Below are positions 1 through 11,693 of a stretch of 64,000 nucleotides of DNA, piece after piece. Every line of letters begins with the position of its first letter. Positions within the stretch are counted from its first letter, which is position 1. The stretch comes from Larix kaempferi (taxonomy: Eukaryota; Streptophyta; Pinopsida; Pinales; Pinaceae). The stretch spans positions 11,791,001-11,855,000 of the forward strand of contig BSBM01000199.1 of the NCBI GenBank assembly GCA_027924585.1. The letters run 5' to 3'. The translations under genes and the position numbers were made by a program. A model generated the notes under the pieces. The model saw only the letters and a program-made list of their open reading frames with translations, searched no databases and had not been told where the DNA came from.

Positions 1-430
1 AATATCTCTCTCTCTCTCTCTCCTTCTCTCTCTCTAACCCCTCCACACCTCACCCTCCAACCACTACCCCCCACTCCATCTCTTTCTCTCTCCTACTACA
101 ACCACCCCCACTCTATCTCCTTATCTCTCCTACTACCCCTACTCCTAAACCCATCCTCTCTCTCCATCTCTCCTAATCCCCTTCCTCCCCTACCATTAAC
201 CACTGCCCCCCATATCCTCCCTCTGGCACTAAACCCTCCTACCCTCTCGTTCTCTCCCCTCCTCCCCCTAATTATTACTAACCTACTATGTCCCCTCTCT
301 CTCTCCCTAACCCCCTCCTACACCACCACCCCCATCTCTTTCTCTACCCTCCTCCCGCTAACCCTTATTAACCCCCTCACCCGTATCTTTCTCCACCAAA
401 TCCCTAAGACCCCCCCTCCCCCATACCACT
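1..430. repeat. Polypyrimidine low-complexity tract
   Basis: The + strand is almost entirely C, T and A over about 430 bases, with only about ten G. It begins with a CT microsatellite and continues as degenerate C-rich and CT-rich units with no fixed period that I can define. There is no convincing reading frame. Such strand-asymmetric tracts can form triplex or other non-B DNA, but that is inference. Confidence 0.9.
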
Positions 431-753
431 TAAAATCCATCGTTAATGTTTAGCAAGGAGTGTGTGCACACTATTAACATGCACATGTCATTAACTTGCG
501 TGCATTTTTTCCTACATAAGACATAAAATGCCTTTCAAATCCTAGTACTATATCCTGAAAACATGCGGGTTCTTGTTCGCATCTACAAACCTTGTGACAA
601 AGATTATGTTGCAGGTGATGTTTTTTACTTAGACCATATATATTCATTATTTTTACATATTTTTGTTCTAATAGAACCTCTTGAGGATACTTTTTTTTCA
701 TTCCAACCTTTTGGAGAAGGGTAACAAAGAAATAGAGAAACAAATCTAGAAGA
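431..753. other. Gap with no recognised gene
   Basis: This spacer lies between the polypyrimidine tract and the transposase-like pseudogene. A minus-strand open frame across it overlaps the start of that gene and has no recognisable composition, so I treat it as chance. Confidence 0.5.
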
Positions 754-2375
754 ATGGAGATACCGCTTGAAAATGTCCATGTAATAAGAGAGAAGGAAAG
801 GTTGGGTATGGAAAAACGTAGGAATCCACAAGGCATCCCCTCAAATCCAATGGAGGTCATTCATATTCCACCTAATATTCCATCATTAAGAAGCGATCCA
901 ATTGGAGAAGAAGGCATTCAAACTTTGCTAGTTGTTGGGTATTCACCTAGGGATATTGGACAAGTTACTCCTCGTGTGCAAGTCGAATTTGAACAATCAG
1001 ATGTTCAATGTATTGACCACACACATGTCCAATGCACTCCCAATCTGAATTCTCAAGTCAATATAGTGCTACAATCTACAAGTGATGGGATGCACACATC
1101 TTGTTCACCATCCTTACCTTGACTATCCAATGCATGCATAAGAACTCCTAGATGTATTTAAGTCAATGAAATTCCTCTAGTAGCCATTGAAAATAAGTTA
1201 CTGAAACAAATTATTGATTGACAATGTAGAAAAATTATCAGAATTTTTTGAATTGGAAAATGATGCATCCAAATGTCAATTATTGTCAACTTTTTTAAAT
1301 CACATTGTTTAGCTATTGATAGGATAAGTATTTTTAAATCACATTGTTTAGCTATTGATAGGATAAGTTTAGGCATAAACATAGTTAAAGGTTTATATGC
1401 TAGAAATAATGTTATTAGAAATATTCAAGCTACTTTTAGTACAATTGGAAAGTCTACTCGTTCAAAATATCATAAAGTTTCCCATCGTGTGTTATCATAA
1501 TCAATTGTAAAGAAGCATACAAGGAATTGTCGATTGTTTCCTTGCACATCTAACATTTTTAAAGTAAATAGAGAAAATATTCAAAAGTAATCTATTATAA
1601 GAGATAACCTTGACAACCCAAATCAAACAAATTCCTGGGCCTTGATTTGAAGGTTTCCTTATTCAGGCAGGAAATTAATTGATGATGTCAAGGAACTAGT
1701 ACAAATGTTTTGACATGACAATGCCCGGCCTTCATCCAATCAAAGAGTCATGCTAAAGTTGAGAAAAGATATTAGTGATAATGAGTCCCACATTAAGAAC
1801 TTTCTTGACATGACACAAATAGTGCTCTATGAGAGATTAAAGCTTGAACAAATGGCATTGAATCTGGTCCAAAGATCATTTGAGAAATGTAAACCTTGGT
1901 ATTAGAATATGCACAAATCACAACAGATGTTGTTTTAGATACCATGTAGAATTTGAATATTTTTATGACACATATATACAAATTTGTTGTGTTTTTCATA
2001 CTAACATTGTGTAATAGTGCTCATCCATACTACCATCGATTTCATTGAGAGAATTTATCCATAGTGCCATGTGTCCAAGGCTAGATGGACATAATATTAT
2101 GGGAAATCTTGTATATAAGCAACATGGATTTTATTTATTACATTGACACATTCATGAAAGCGAGGAGCATGAACTTGGAAGGATTATAGTAGATATGTAG
2201 AGCTTCAAGTATGTTATGTATCAACTGGAAAATGGGAAATAAAGCAAAAAGATTGCATTGGTGAAGTCCCGGGTAAGTGGAGATAGCATTGTTTCTCATC
2301 ACACCTTCAAAATTTTCATTTATCTTTTAAAGGTCTCAGTACAATTGAATATTTAGCTATGTGTTACCAAGTACA
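754..2375 (+). pseudogene. Decayed transposase-like gene, family not identified
   Basis: A plus-strand coding trace runs through several frames. An open 122-codon start (754-1122) is followed after stops by a second open stretch (1273-1500). Further blocks then read in protein-like fashion to about 2340. Visible features are a basic segment (near 1390-1490), a block reading HDNARPSSNQR (near 1715-1745), and a block with closely spaced Cys followed by RYHVEFEYFYDTY (near 1930-1980). I recall a repeated plant hypothetical-protein family with these blocks, probably encoded by a DNA transposon, but cannot name its superfamily. The reading stops abruptly where the LTR at 2376 begins, suggesting that the LTR element inserted into it. 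No terminal inverted repeats were seen. Confidence 0.5.
1292..1369 (+). repeat. Tandem duplication, 2 x 39 bp
   Basis: Two adjacent 39-bp copies (1292-1330 and 1331-1369) differ at one position. The length is a multiple of three, so the copy adds 13 codons to the transposase-like frame without shifting it. It looks like a local slippage duplication. Confidence 0.9.
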
Positions 2376-2775
2376 TGTCATGTCCCCTTCACCTAATTTG
2401 ACCAACAAGAATGGGGCATGAACTAAATTCGGGCTTCTAAATTTCACCCCATAACCATATTATCAATTCATCAAATTTAAAATACGTATGTCAATGCATA
2501 ATAAAAATAAACAACGGAAGTAAACTCCATCGACACACAAAACACATGCATTTACAAGAATAATGATCACAACCATAATTTAATAACATTGCATATTCAA
2601 TACAAGAGAATACTTATCTTTAATAAAAAAAGATCCAAGCAACTAGCTAAGTAAGAGCGATTTTCCACCCAATTGTACGCATTTTGTATAGCATATACCC
2701 TTCCTACTAAGAGGCCACCACCAAGATGGGCTATGAGGCCACAAGGGTGAATGAAACACCTACAAGCTTCTCTCT

Positions 2776-2800
2776 CTCTCTCTCATCCCACAACTTGTTT
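2776..2800. repeat. Short CT microsatellite
   Basis: A short run of CT dinucleotides lies inside the candidate LTR. No function is suggested. Confidence 0.7.
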
Positions 2801-4790
2801 GACTCTCTATGCTTAGCAAAATGCTCCTCCATAGCTTTACATGGATGTCACTTAATCATCACAACCATGTCACTCCTTACAACTGCCCCACACAACATAA
2901 GGAAGGAATTACCCTTCACTAATCCATAGTTCCCTTAGGAAATCAAACCCTTACAATGCTTACCAGTGTGTGCAGTAAGAGTCCAATCTACTATATGTTG
3001 TTGGAGACTCTCTCGTGGTATAAATTATGGATTTTCAAGCATACGTGAGTAGAAAAACTCAATGGTTAATGGTTTATAGCTTTCCCAACCTCTATTCTCA
3101 CCTACAACCATCTATTTTCCATTCAAATCTATATCTTTATCTCTAAATTCGAATTTATGGGTTATACACATCCTAGTAATGGACATGAACAACAATAGGA
3201 ATCTCTACATGGTGTAGAAATCTGCATGAGAGAATGAATTGAGTGTTGAATCCAAGGGATATGAGATGATGGTGAAAATACAACTCACATAACTTCTAAC
3301 CATAAAATAAAAGGACTTCTGACAACTAACAAAACTATCACCACCCCCATGCTTCAATAACTGTATGAACTGACTTTTCCTACCAACCTCACACATGCAT
3401 TCAATGATTGGATTTAATAGTCAAGATGATGTAATTGGATCATTTAAAGCACATGGAAGAATTTGGATGAGTTCTAAGGCTGACACTTGGAAACAAAGGA
3501 ATTAGTCTCCCTTAGACACCCTTTTCTCTTCCCCTCTGGTGGAATCATAGACCCTCTAGTGCTCTTTATAGATTCATCTTGGGAAAATTTATTATTTTCC
3601 AACATAATATTATATATATTTGGAATTGAGATGATAAGCAAACCACACATTCCAAATAAAAGTGTTTACATCATACATTCCTAGCCATTTAGTAGTTGGG
3701 CCTTGAACTTAAACTCCGCACTAGGAATCCATACTAGCATATTTACATCATTCACATAATTTTGATTAAATACATCCCAAATCAAAACTGGAAGTATTGC
3801 AATCCCCTCCCCCTTGGAATAACATTGTCCTTGGTGTTTTGTCAAAATTATAACAAAAATGGACATGCCTCTCTCATGGCATTTGTTGGGGATAATAATG
3901 GTTTGTTAAAACACCAAAATAGCACTTGCATTAAATGTCAATCCAGGAACATCTTTTTATATCAATGATACACACAAAGTATATGTAGGACACAATTTCC
4001 TTCTAGTGCTGGTAAAAAGAACTAATTGCATATGCAGCTAATGTGATAAAGTAGCATTCAAATCTGCTCAACTGAAAGGGATTCAATCTCTCAATTGTCA
4101 TAAAGTAAAATCCAATCATTCACCACTATGTTTGAAAATAAATAAGAATCACACTTCTATTCTGAGAGCACATAGTTCATAGAGATGACAATCATAATGC
4201 AGAAACAAAATTTCTAGATCTGAAAGAACTCACACTTGTCCACACCATAACAAAAGAAGATATTAACTATAAACCAATTCAACAACAATTCAATCAATCT
4301 TCAAAAGAATGTTTCTATTGTAAGGATAAAAAATCCATAGCAAATGAAATCCAGTCAAAGCTATCAACAATCAAACTTCTAATCTACAAATGATAACAAA
4401 AACCAATCTGGAAAATGACAACTCAATTTAACATCAACCAACTAATCAATAATAGAGCAATCATTTACTCCAAAACTCTTAAAATAATTACATGTATAAC
4501 CAACTATTCAACAACAACAATTATTGATAATGAACTGATAAAATCAACACATTGCAAATCGACCTATCTATGAAAATAAAAAACTACAAGAGAAGCTCTT
4601 GGTTAGCAAAGAGGGCCCTTCCTTCTCTAACCAGGGATTCAAACACACGCACTTAAAGGCTCAGAATAATTAAGAAGGAATTGATATTATAAAAGGAAAT
4701 ATGATACATGTTATGACAATGCTCTATTCGCACCCTTTGTTCTCTTCTCAAGCCTTAATCTCCATATGCCCCAAATGACAGGGTTACATC

Positions 4791-4798
4791 CTCTTATA
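4791..4798 (-). promoter_or_regulatory. TATA-like box in candidate LTR
   Basis: The minus strand reads TATAAGAG here, followed by a G-rich stretch. It lies about 630 bp inside the LTR from its TGTTGGG edge, a plausible U3 promoter position. No transcript evidence is available. Confidence 0.35.
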
Positions 4799-5427
4799 CT
4801 ATCTTCGAGTAACATGTTTTCCAAAAATAGAATAACTAAACACCTTGAGACTCAGAGATTCTCAAGGTTGTTCATACAAATTATATCCTATAATCTAATA
4901 CTCACCAATATTGTTACAATTTGATTACAAAAATACATTATGACATCTCATGATCCCATCTAGAGATGGCTACAATGCCTATACTCGTCTATTCTTGGAT
5001 AACTGAATGTTGTTATGTTGACACTTGTCTAATCGACATTCGAGCATCAGTCGAAGACCAAATGCTCGAGTGTCATACGATGATGACAACATTATACTTC
5101 AAAATTAGTAGCATCGTTATTAATAACAAACAAAAGGTAGTTTGATCCTTGAGCACATGGATAAGTAGAAACATCAATTCTGCAACATATGATCATCCTA
5201 TTCGTACGCTTATCGCACATAGTCTTGAGTAATTCGATTAAAATCCCAAACAAAAGTACAAAAACACTTTAAACAATTTATATTATAAATTTAAAAATGT
5301 AATACTCAAAGAGGTTGTACCTTGGGTTAGGACATTAAATCATAAGCAGGATGATGTCAAAAATGATAGAAAGTGACTCAAGGGAGCTTAGAACAAGGTA
5401 AATAGGTGACAAATTATGGACCCAACA

Positions 5428-5441
5428 CCTGCCCCCAACTT
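5428..5441 (-). other. Polypurine tract of element A
   Basis: The minus strand reads AAGTTGGGGGCAGG immediately before the TGTTGGG edge of the candidate LTR. A purine-rich tract abutting TG is the standard plus-strand priming site of LTR retrotransposons. It fixes the orientation of element A as minus and places the 5.5-9.6 kb region inside it. Confidence 0.65.
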
Positions 5442-5509
5442 GCTCTGATGCATGTCCTCATGCATCCCCCAGAATGTCTAAGTTGGACCATGAATAATCT
5501 TCATGTAGA

Positions 5510-6100
5510 GTATTGAGATGATAGACTTCTTAGGAATACTCTGTGGCAGTCCTGAACCCTACTACCATCATCAACTCAGCTTCCCAAGGACACTCCACTG
5601 TTGTCAAGTCATATAAAGGTTTATCTTTTTCTACTGATAACCATATAAAGGGATAGTGAAAAAATTGTACCAATCCACCTTGCCCCTCTACCATGGATAC
5701 ATATTATATACTTATTTAGCATGCTCATAGCTCTTCTGAAGTTTGGAAACCCAAAGGCATCCCTAGTCCTAACCGCAACGAAGGAAAAATCCCACCTTTT
5801 CTTGCAACCTATCAGAGTTTCTGCTGAAACTTTATTAATGTAATACACACACTGATTCAAAACTTGGCCCTAAATCTGTATCACCAATCTTGATAATTGG
5901 GGAGATCTATGAATCAAATTTTGAGCTCTGATATAGTCAGCTGCCAATGTTGGCTCAGCTCTAACCATTAAGTGACTTATATCCTGATTCCTTTCAATTG
6001 CCTCCTAATCCAACTTCCATTTTTCTTGATTTAACATGTATGCAGTGAAGGCCCGTAATTGTAGATATCCATTGTATGGAACAGGGTTGTCCTCGCGTTC
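5510..6100 (-). pseudogene. Element A downstream ORF, C-terminal fragment
   Basis: A minus-strand frame reads nearly continuously across this block, with occasional stops. The longest uninterrupted part is 79 codons (5621-5860). It is basic and aromatic with no catalytic motif I know. It lies just inside the polypurine tract and in the same sense as the element A integrase. It is therefore probably part of an extra ORF between the RNase H domain and the 3' LTR. Whether it is one protein with the 6744-9010 block is unknown, because about 640 bp of less readable sequence separates them. Confidence 0.4.
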
Positions 6101-6743
6101 AAAAGGAAAAATAAAATCGTGGAAGTAGAATTCACATAGTGAATATTGTGTAAGCATGTCGCATCCATATAAATATTTTCAAAAAATTTAGCGTCATTGA
6201 ACACATAAGTTTTACCCTAAAAAATAGATGTAATCTGGAAAAAAAAAGTATTCTTGGAGAAAGAGGGAATAGGAAGAGGTTGATTTCCTACAACCAAGGA
6301 AGTCTGTGTTAATTATTCCTAGCTTATGTTTTTCCTTCTCTAGTGTCTTGACCTGCTCCTATTCCTTTTTTTCTATGTATGTGTTATATTCTTTGCAGGT
6401 GTGTCTGTGGTGGGGGTGCATATTTGACTACACTTGACGATCCCCTCCATCTAGTTCTCTACCGTATGCACTGACCACTATGCATGGTGCTAGCTCAGGG
6501 GGGGTTATAGAGTGGGGGCGTGCCAATTCCCTCCCCCTTCTACGAATCAAGTTAGAAATTTGTTTGGGCTATTTTCAGCCTATTTTTGGGTTCTTTGTAA
6601 AATATGTAATTTAAATCCTAGTTAAGGGATCGGAGTCTATTTTCTAATCCAGGTTAACGGATTAGTTTTTTGGATGTCGAGGAATACCTATATTGTATTG
6701 TGAGTGTTTAATGATCAAGAGGAGAAAAATAAGAGGTGTGGCT
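6101..6743. other. Non-coding stretch inside element A
   Basis: No frame is open for a useful length on either strand. There are T-rich and A-rich runs. It may be degenerate ORF, an intron or a spacer. Confidence 0.4.
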
Positions 6744-9010
6744 CTAAGTTTTGCTGGTTTTTCTGGTTATAGGTTTCCAGTATAAATCTCTGTGTATTAT
6801 GTGTGAATGATGTGGTGTGATATCTATTTTTCTTAAAAGAATCTTTAAGCTTTTCTTCTCTACAACAAGTTTAAAAATTTCATTTTTGAGTTCGCTTATG
6901 TCCTCTTTCCACCATTCTTTCTCCATCTTGTACAAGGAAAAAACTTTGGTCCACCCTTCTTCCAAATCCTGAATCTTCCATATATGTTCCTCGAGAGAGA
7001 CCGATCCCTTCTGGTAGGAATTTGCTATATATTTATATTTGTCCCTCATCCTCTGAAGGTATAGGAAATTTGGTGGAAACCCTAGCTTCCTTAGTCTCGA
7101 TCGTTGTTTGGGTGGACATTGTTTTGCATTCAATCTCAAATTTGATTTGATTGGATACAATCTTGAATTCTTTATCCACATGCTTATAACCGACCTCTTG
7201 TAAGATGTCATCATCATCACCTTGAGGCTCTTCTTTCACCTTCTTGGGAAATTTATTCCTTCGAACAGTCTTCCTCTTAAATGTACTTGCTACTTCAGAA
7301 ATGGTACCTAGTTTTGAATCCTTGGCAAGTTCTCTAATGTGCTTCCTTAATTCCTTGATTTTCTATTTCAACTTCAAATTAGTTCTTTTCAACCTCTAGA
7401 CTTGCTCTTCTAGAGAAGTAAGATTTATTCTTTTGACAACCATGCTTGGTTCCCATTTCTTGACCTTGAATTTAGATGGATTGAATGCAACTGGTCATGC
7501 ACCAGTTTGTGTCTCAAGACTAGGTCCTTGTGTGTCAGTTTTTGCATCGGTTGGCACTTCAGGAAACGTTCCCTATGCATCTCTAATGCTGGTTTTATAC
7601 TTTATAGGTTCTTGTGGGACTGGCATGATATTCTCCATAACAAATTATAGTGGAGAAGACACATGGACCTTTTCAAGCATAGTCTCACCCCTTATTATTA
7701 TTTCATCAATTGGTTCTTGTGTAACAACTATGTGGTCTATTGGTCCTTAGACCAGAGGTCACAACAGCAGTAGTTTCCTTCTCAGGATGAATCATATATT
7801 CTTCCACTTTAGTGATACCCCTTGTAGCTGGTTCTTGTATAAAAACTACAGGGGAGATGATGGGTGGATCTATATCTACTTGCTCCAGTCCCATTGATCT
7901 TGTGTTCTTCCCAGGAAAAAATTCCACAAACTCTGCAACTGACATTTCCTGAACACTTGGTGTGGTAGGCACTGTTGGTATGGAAGGAATTGGCAACTTC
8001 TCCTCTTCGAATGGGAAAGAATTCCAGTCTTCTTTTGGTAGTTTCTTCTAAATTATCGCCACATCCATTTTTGAGCGTGCTGGCATGGGGTGACCCTCTG
8101 TTTGTTTATTTCTCTCCTCTTCAGGGTTGTCATTCTTCTCAACCTCATCACATCCACTTACTACCCCTCCTTCAAACTCAGCTGACTTTTCCTTCTTCTT
8201 AGTTTCCTTCATTGGCTCTTCTATCATATTTTATTCCAACAGCTTATTGCCTCCCAATTGTCCTTCATTACCTGATTCCTCCTGCACCATCTCTTCATCA
8301 TGTGCTTCAACTCGTTCCTCCTTACCCTATTGTCCTTCTTTAGATTGTTCTAGTAGGCCCAAAAATCAATTCCACAATGATTGAGAAACATCGAGGGAAT
8401 CAAGAATAAATAGTTTTACTAGGACATGATTTGTTAGTGTTTCTAAGGGTTTTTTTTCACCCCTTGCAGACCTTTCCATAAGTTGTAGAGACCCCAAAAG
8501 AAAAGAAGGAATGTTCAATTGCTCAGCATGGCTCATATGCATTAACAATTTAAGTTGATAGGAAAAAAGTACTTGATAACAATGCTCACAAGGGAAGTAT
8601 TTCTAGATGAACAAAGCCAATTCCTTCAATATGCCAGTTAATGAGTCTCGAGCATATCCTTTCCCCCACCACTACAACACCTCTCCTTCTCTATAGAATT
8701 CATTTTTTTCCTATGCCAATAACATTCTCATGCCAAACCATCGTTCCCCGAATGAGGGAAGCCCTATTATCCTTGCTATTTTTTCCTGTGTGACTGCAAT
8801 TTCCAGGACTTTAACTATAAATTTCTCATCAACCAAGTTTTAGTTTTGAGAAAATTCTAGGGTTATTTCCTCATCAAATCCCTCCAACGTCTCAAAATGT
8901 ACCACCCATTCGACATCCTGAAACAATTGATATACTTTCTCATTTTGTTGTAGTTGCTCTATGTTTTCAGGCTCATGACGTACAAATGATCCTCCCATCC
9001 TCAACTGTCA
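6744..9010 (-). pseudogene. Element A extra sense ORF (gag-like or PMD-like, unknown)
   Basis: On the minus strand, from about 9010 down to 6744, a protein-like reading persists with scattered stops and some frame changes. The N-terminal part (about 9000-8370) has a globular, aromatic-rich composition, including blocks such as GFDEEITLEF and LLMHMSHAEQLNIPSFLL. The middle (8370-7400) is acidic, Glu/Lys/Pro-rich and probably disordered. The C-terminal part (7240-6744) is Lys/Glu-rich with coiled-coil character. It resembles plant retroelement-associated hypothetical proteins I have seen, but I cannot assign a function. It follows INT and RNase H in the same sense and precedes the polypurine tract, so it is probably an accessory ORF of element A. 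Confidence 0.45.
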
Positions 9011-9769
9011 ATTGGGTTATTACTGAATCACCAAAGGTTACAACAAATAATCATTGCAAGGATATGTTTTGACTTGCATGTATAAATAGAAAGGTGGCAT
9101 TTTCTTTTGTTTAAATTAGGCAAGTTTCCATGTAGATTTGACAGATCCAGTCACACAAATGATTAATTACCCTCATTAAGTAATCTAAGTGGTTTGACAA
9201 GTTTGGTCCTTGGGAATAACATGCCCACCTCCAAATTATGGTTTTGTGTGTCCAAGTTTGTCGACAAAACAGTAGCAGCCAATATTTTCTTTACTACATT
9301 AGTTTCCACACATAATTAAATGTTCAAATGATTTGTAACTATGTCAGCTTAAATTTCGTGGTGACCAGTCGTACATGTGGTAGTATGATGCGCTTTGATG
9401 GCATCGAAAAATGTGAAATTGTGTGATGAGGATGGAGGTGTCATTAGTTGACTTGTCATCATGAACGGAATGATTGATGTGATTGTTGGAGATTCAATGG
9501 GACTTCTGGTGGCAGGGACAAATTTGGCGGTAGTAGAAACATGTAGAACTGCTGCTAGTCTTTTAGAGTTTTTTTTTTCCCGTGAAAAAAGCATACTATT
9601 GATATTCAATGCTGAATCAAATAGTACATGATAAGATCAAAATATGATCAAAAGTAACACTGTCGCACATAGATAAACACATATGCCATTGTTAAGTAAA
9701 ATCCCCCCCCATACAAATTATCAAAATATTTTAGCAACCCAAATCCTAAATAGAGTAGCTATTGGAAGC
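9011..9769. other. Spacer in element A
   Basis: No recognisable domain. An 86-codon minus-strand frame (9349-9609) is open but has no motif. A G-run (minus strand) occurs near 9706. Confidence 0.35.
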
Positions 9770-10167
9770 TAATCCAAAAAATACATATGGCCAGAATGAA
9801 TCCTCTCATCAGCAAAGTACTCATCCCAGTACAAGTAGCCAACATCACTATCCAATGCCACTTTTGACAGCAAATCAGCCTGGGAGTTATGTTCTCAGAA
9901 AATATGGTCTAATGTGACTGTGATAAAAAAACCAAGTTCAGTTTTAATTTGTTTGCACTAGTAAGCCAGATTAAGAACATTCATGGCAAATTCGCCCCTT
10001 TCCCATTTTCTAGTGATTCTTGAGTCACCATATATCTTCACCTTCCCGAGACCAAAGAGATTGGCCACTCGTGAAACACACCATAATGCCAAGAGTTTTG
10101 CCTTCATGTTGGTACCCCTTCCACAGTTCATTGTGTTGTAACTTGAATAAAATATGTCAATTTGCAA
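9770..10167 (-). pseudogene. RNase H domain, downstream of integrase
   Basis: The minus strand encodes an RNase H-fold fragment. A block GTNMKAKLLALW stands where the catalytic Glu helix is expected, and the Glu itself is replaced by Lys. KIYGDS provides an Asp, and after a stop a C-terminal block EHNSQADLLSK matches the usual NxxAD-LS helix. The N-terminal first-Asp strand is not clear. It lies about 600 bp downstream of the element A integrase in the same sense, the place where Tat-lineage elements can carry a second RNase H. It could alternatively come from a LINE fragment. The stop and lost Glu make it non-functional. Confidence 0.6.
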
Positions 10168-10505
10168 ACCTATTGTTGGTTGAATGTTGTTGCCTATACA
10201 AGTTTCAGGCTTGGTCTCACGTTGTTACTTGTAGAATTCGCAGTATTATTGTCACACTATTACCTATTCAAGTTTTAGCATCAACTTGGTGCTATTATTT
10301 GGACAAGTTTCAACATAATTTATGTGTTGTTACATAAATTCATATTTTCATATTTTTCCATGCTATTACTTATACAAGTAACAACATGATTTATTTTCGA
10401 AATTCAAGCATCCTTGAAAAGCAAAAGAAGAGTTAGAACATTCAAAGATCAATAATTTCATCAAGGATAGCTTGAATGTTTTTTCCCAAATGTCAACCAC
10501 TAAAA

Positions 10506-10658
10506 AACTAGTTTTCAGCTGACATTTGCATAATTGCATTCCAATGGAGTTTTCATAACTAGTTTTCAGCTGACATTTGCATAATTGCATTCCAATGGAG
10601 TTTTCATAACTAGTTTTCAGCTGACATTTGCATAATTGCATTCCAATGGAATTTTCAT
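10506..10658. repeat. Minisatellite, 3 x 51 bp
   Basis: Three head-to-tail copies start at 10506, 10557 and 10608. The first two are identical by eye and the third differs near its end. The period is 17 codons, so the minus strand stays open through it and reads a repeated MQLCKCQLKTSYENSIG. The frame is probably a by-product of the repeat length. Confidence 0.95.
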
Positions 10659-10799
10659 AGTGAGGATTTAATTTAATTAATTTATTATTATTAGTATTAG
10701 TATTTATTTTTTTTATTTTTTCTTTTAAGAGAATTATGCAGGTGCATATGTGGAGGCATGTTCCTCTTGATGCAACAATTGTAAGAGTGGATTAGAAGA
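10659..10799. other. AT-rich spacer
   Basis: TTA-rich and T-rich sequence between the minisatellite and the integrase C-terminus. No feature is supported. Confidence 0.4.
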
Positions 10800-11594
10800 A
10801 ACATATTGGATAAAATATTCCTTCAAATGTGGATTATGATATACTCATAGATGATGTCCATTTTTATCTAGGGGTGTATGAGCTTAACAATCCATTGCTA
10901 AAAAATGTATCCACTCCGTAAGGACCCAACCACCTAGTCTGGAGATTTCCTTTAAAATATATGAATGTAGAATCATATAATAAAGCCCAATCTCTATGAT
11001 GGAACACCTTCTTTTCGATAATTTTTTCATGCCACTTAGTACACTATTGTTTCACAATGTTAGTGTGTTTCAACATGGCCAACTTGATTTCATCTAACTC
11101 ATTGAGCTGATCCAACCTGTGCTTCTGCGTTGTTGTCAAATCCAAACCTAATTCTACAACAGTCTTAAGTGTAGTGATTTCAAATTCAATCGGGAATATT
11201 TGTCCCTTGCCATATACCAATTGGAATGGAGAAAATACTATGGTGTTCTGCCAAGTGGTTCTGTATGCCCATAGGGCTTCCAGTAATCATTAAGCCCAAT
11301 CTTTGAAATGACTAGCCATAGTCTTTATAATAATATTCTCTAGTACTTTATTAATACTCTCCACTTTCCCATTAGAACATGGATTATATGGAGAAGTGAA
11401 CCGATGCTATACTTTATACTTTGAGAGCATCTCCTTGATCTTATTCCCTGTAAATTGTGCTCGTTCAATCCCATATTGAACAAGAATTTATTCAAATAGG
11501 ATATACATGACAACTTGCTCCATTGATTTTGGAAGAGCCTTTTCCTCAACCCACTTAGTCACATAATCCATGCAGATCAAAATGTATGGTTTCT
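10800..11594 (-). pseudogene. Ty3/gypsy integrase, C-terminal half (element A)
   Basis: The minus strand reads an integrase core and C-terminal region with several stops. Recognisable blocks in order are DYVTKWVEEKALP at the LINE junction, SPYNPCSNGKVES carrying the catalytic Glu, EALWAYRTTW, FSPFQLVYGK, QLNELDEIKLAML, and TRWLGPYGVD near the end. This continues the coding found at 18915-20480. Together they form one integrase split by LINE1. The segment expected to carry the second catalytic Asp is degraded. It would have inserted element cDNA into the genome but is now inactive. Confidence 0.85.
11581..11594. repeat. Target-site duplication of LINE1, left copy
   Basis: The 14-mer AATGTATGGTTTCT lies here and again at 18915-18928. 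Removing everything between, plus one copy, restores continuous integrase sequence on the minus strand. A further shared A may belong to the duplication, but the LINE1 A-tail hides it. Confidence 0.9.
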
Positions 11595-11693
11595 ATTGAA
11601 TATTGGTTATTCGGTTCTGGAATATCCAAGAAGCAAGGATCATCAAGATTGTAATCTACTCTGTGGATGTGAGGAGGAAGGCTGCACGGTGAT

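Larger units (their letters stand above)
2376..5427 (-). repeat. Probable 3' LTR of element A
   Basis: The right edge, read on the minus strand, is TGTTGGGTCC directly after a purine-rich tract (see 5428-5441), as expected for a 3' LTR start. The left edge candidate is TGTCATGTCCCC at 2376, which gives a TG...CA element of about 3.05 kb. It also coincides with the loss of the transposase-like reading. There is no credible ORF inside and a TATA-like box sits on the minus strand. The length fits the long LTRs of Tat/Ogre-type elements. The partner 5' LTR is absent from the window, so the left boundary cannot be confirmed and a shorter LTR is possible. Confidence 0.5.

Noticed and set aside
474-860. 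128-codon minus-strand frame overlapping the start of the transposase-like gene
   Set aside because: No recognisable composition or motif, and it is antisense to the coherent plus-strand reading.
7433-8384. Plus-strand open frames of 75-105 codons in the 7.4-8.4 kb area
   Set aside because: They are antisense shadows of the minus-strand element A ORF, whose composition is more protein-like.
10366-10641. 91-codon minus-strand frame with three repeated 17-residue units
   Set aside because: It is fully explained by the 51-bp minisatellite, whose period is a multiple of three.
10506-10658. Regular repeats considered as a CRISPR-like array
   Set aside because: The copies are directly adjacent without unique spacers, and the genome is eukaryotic.
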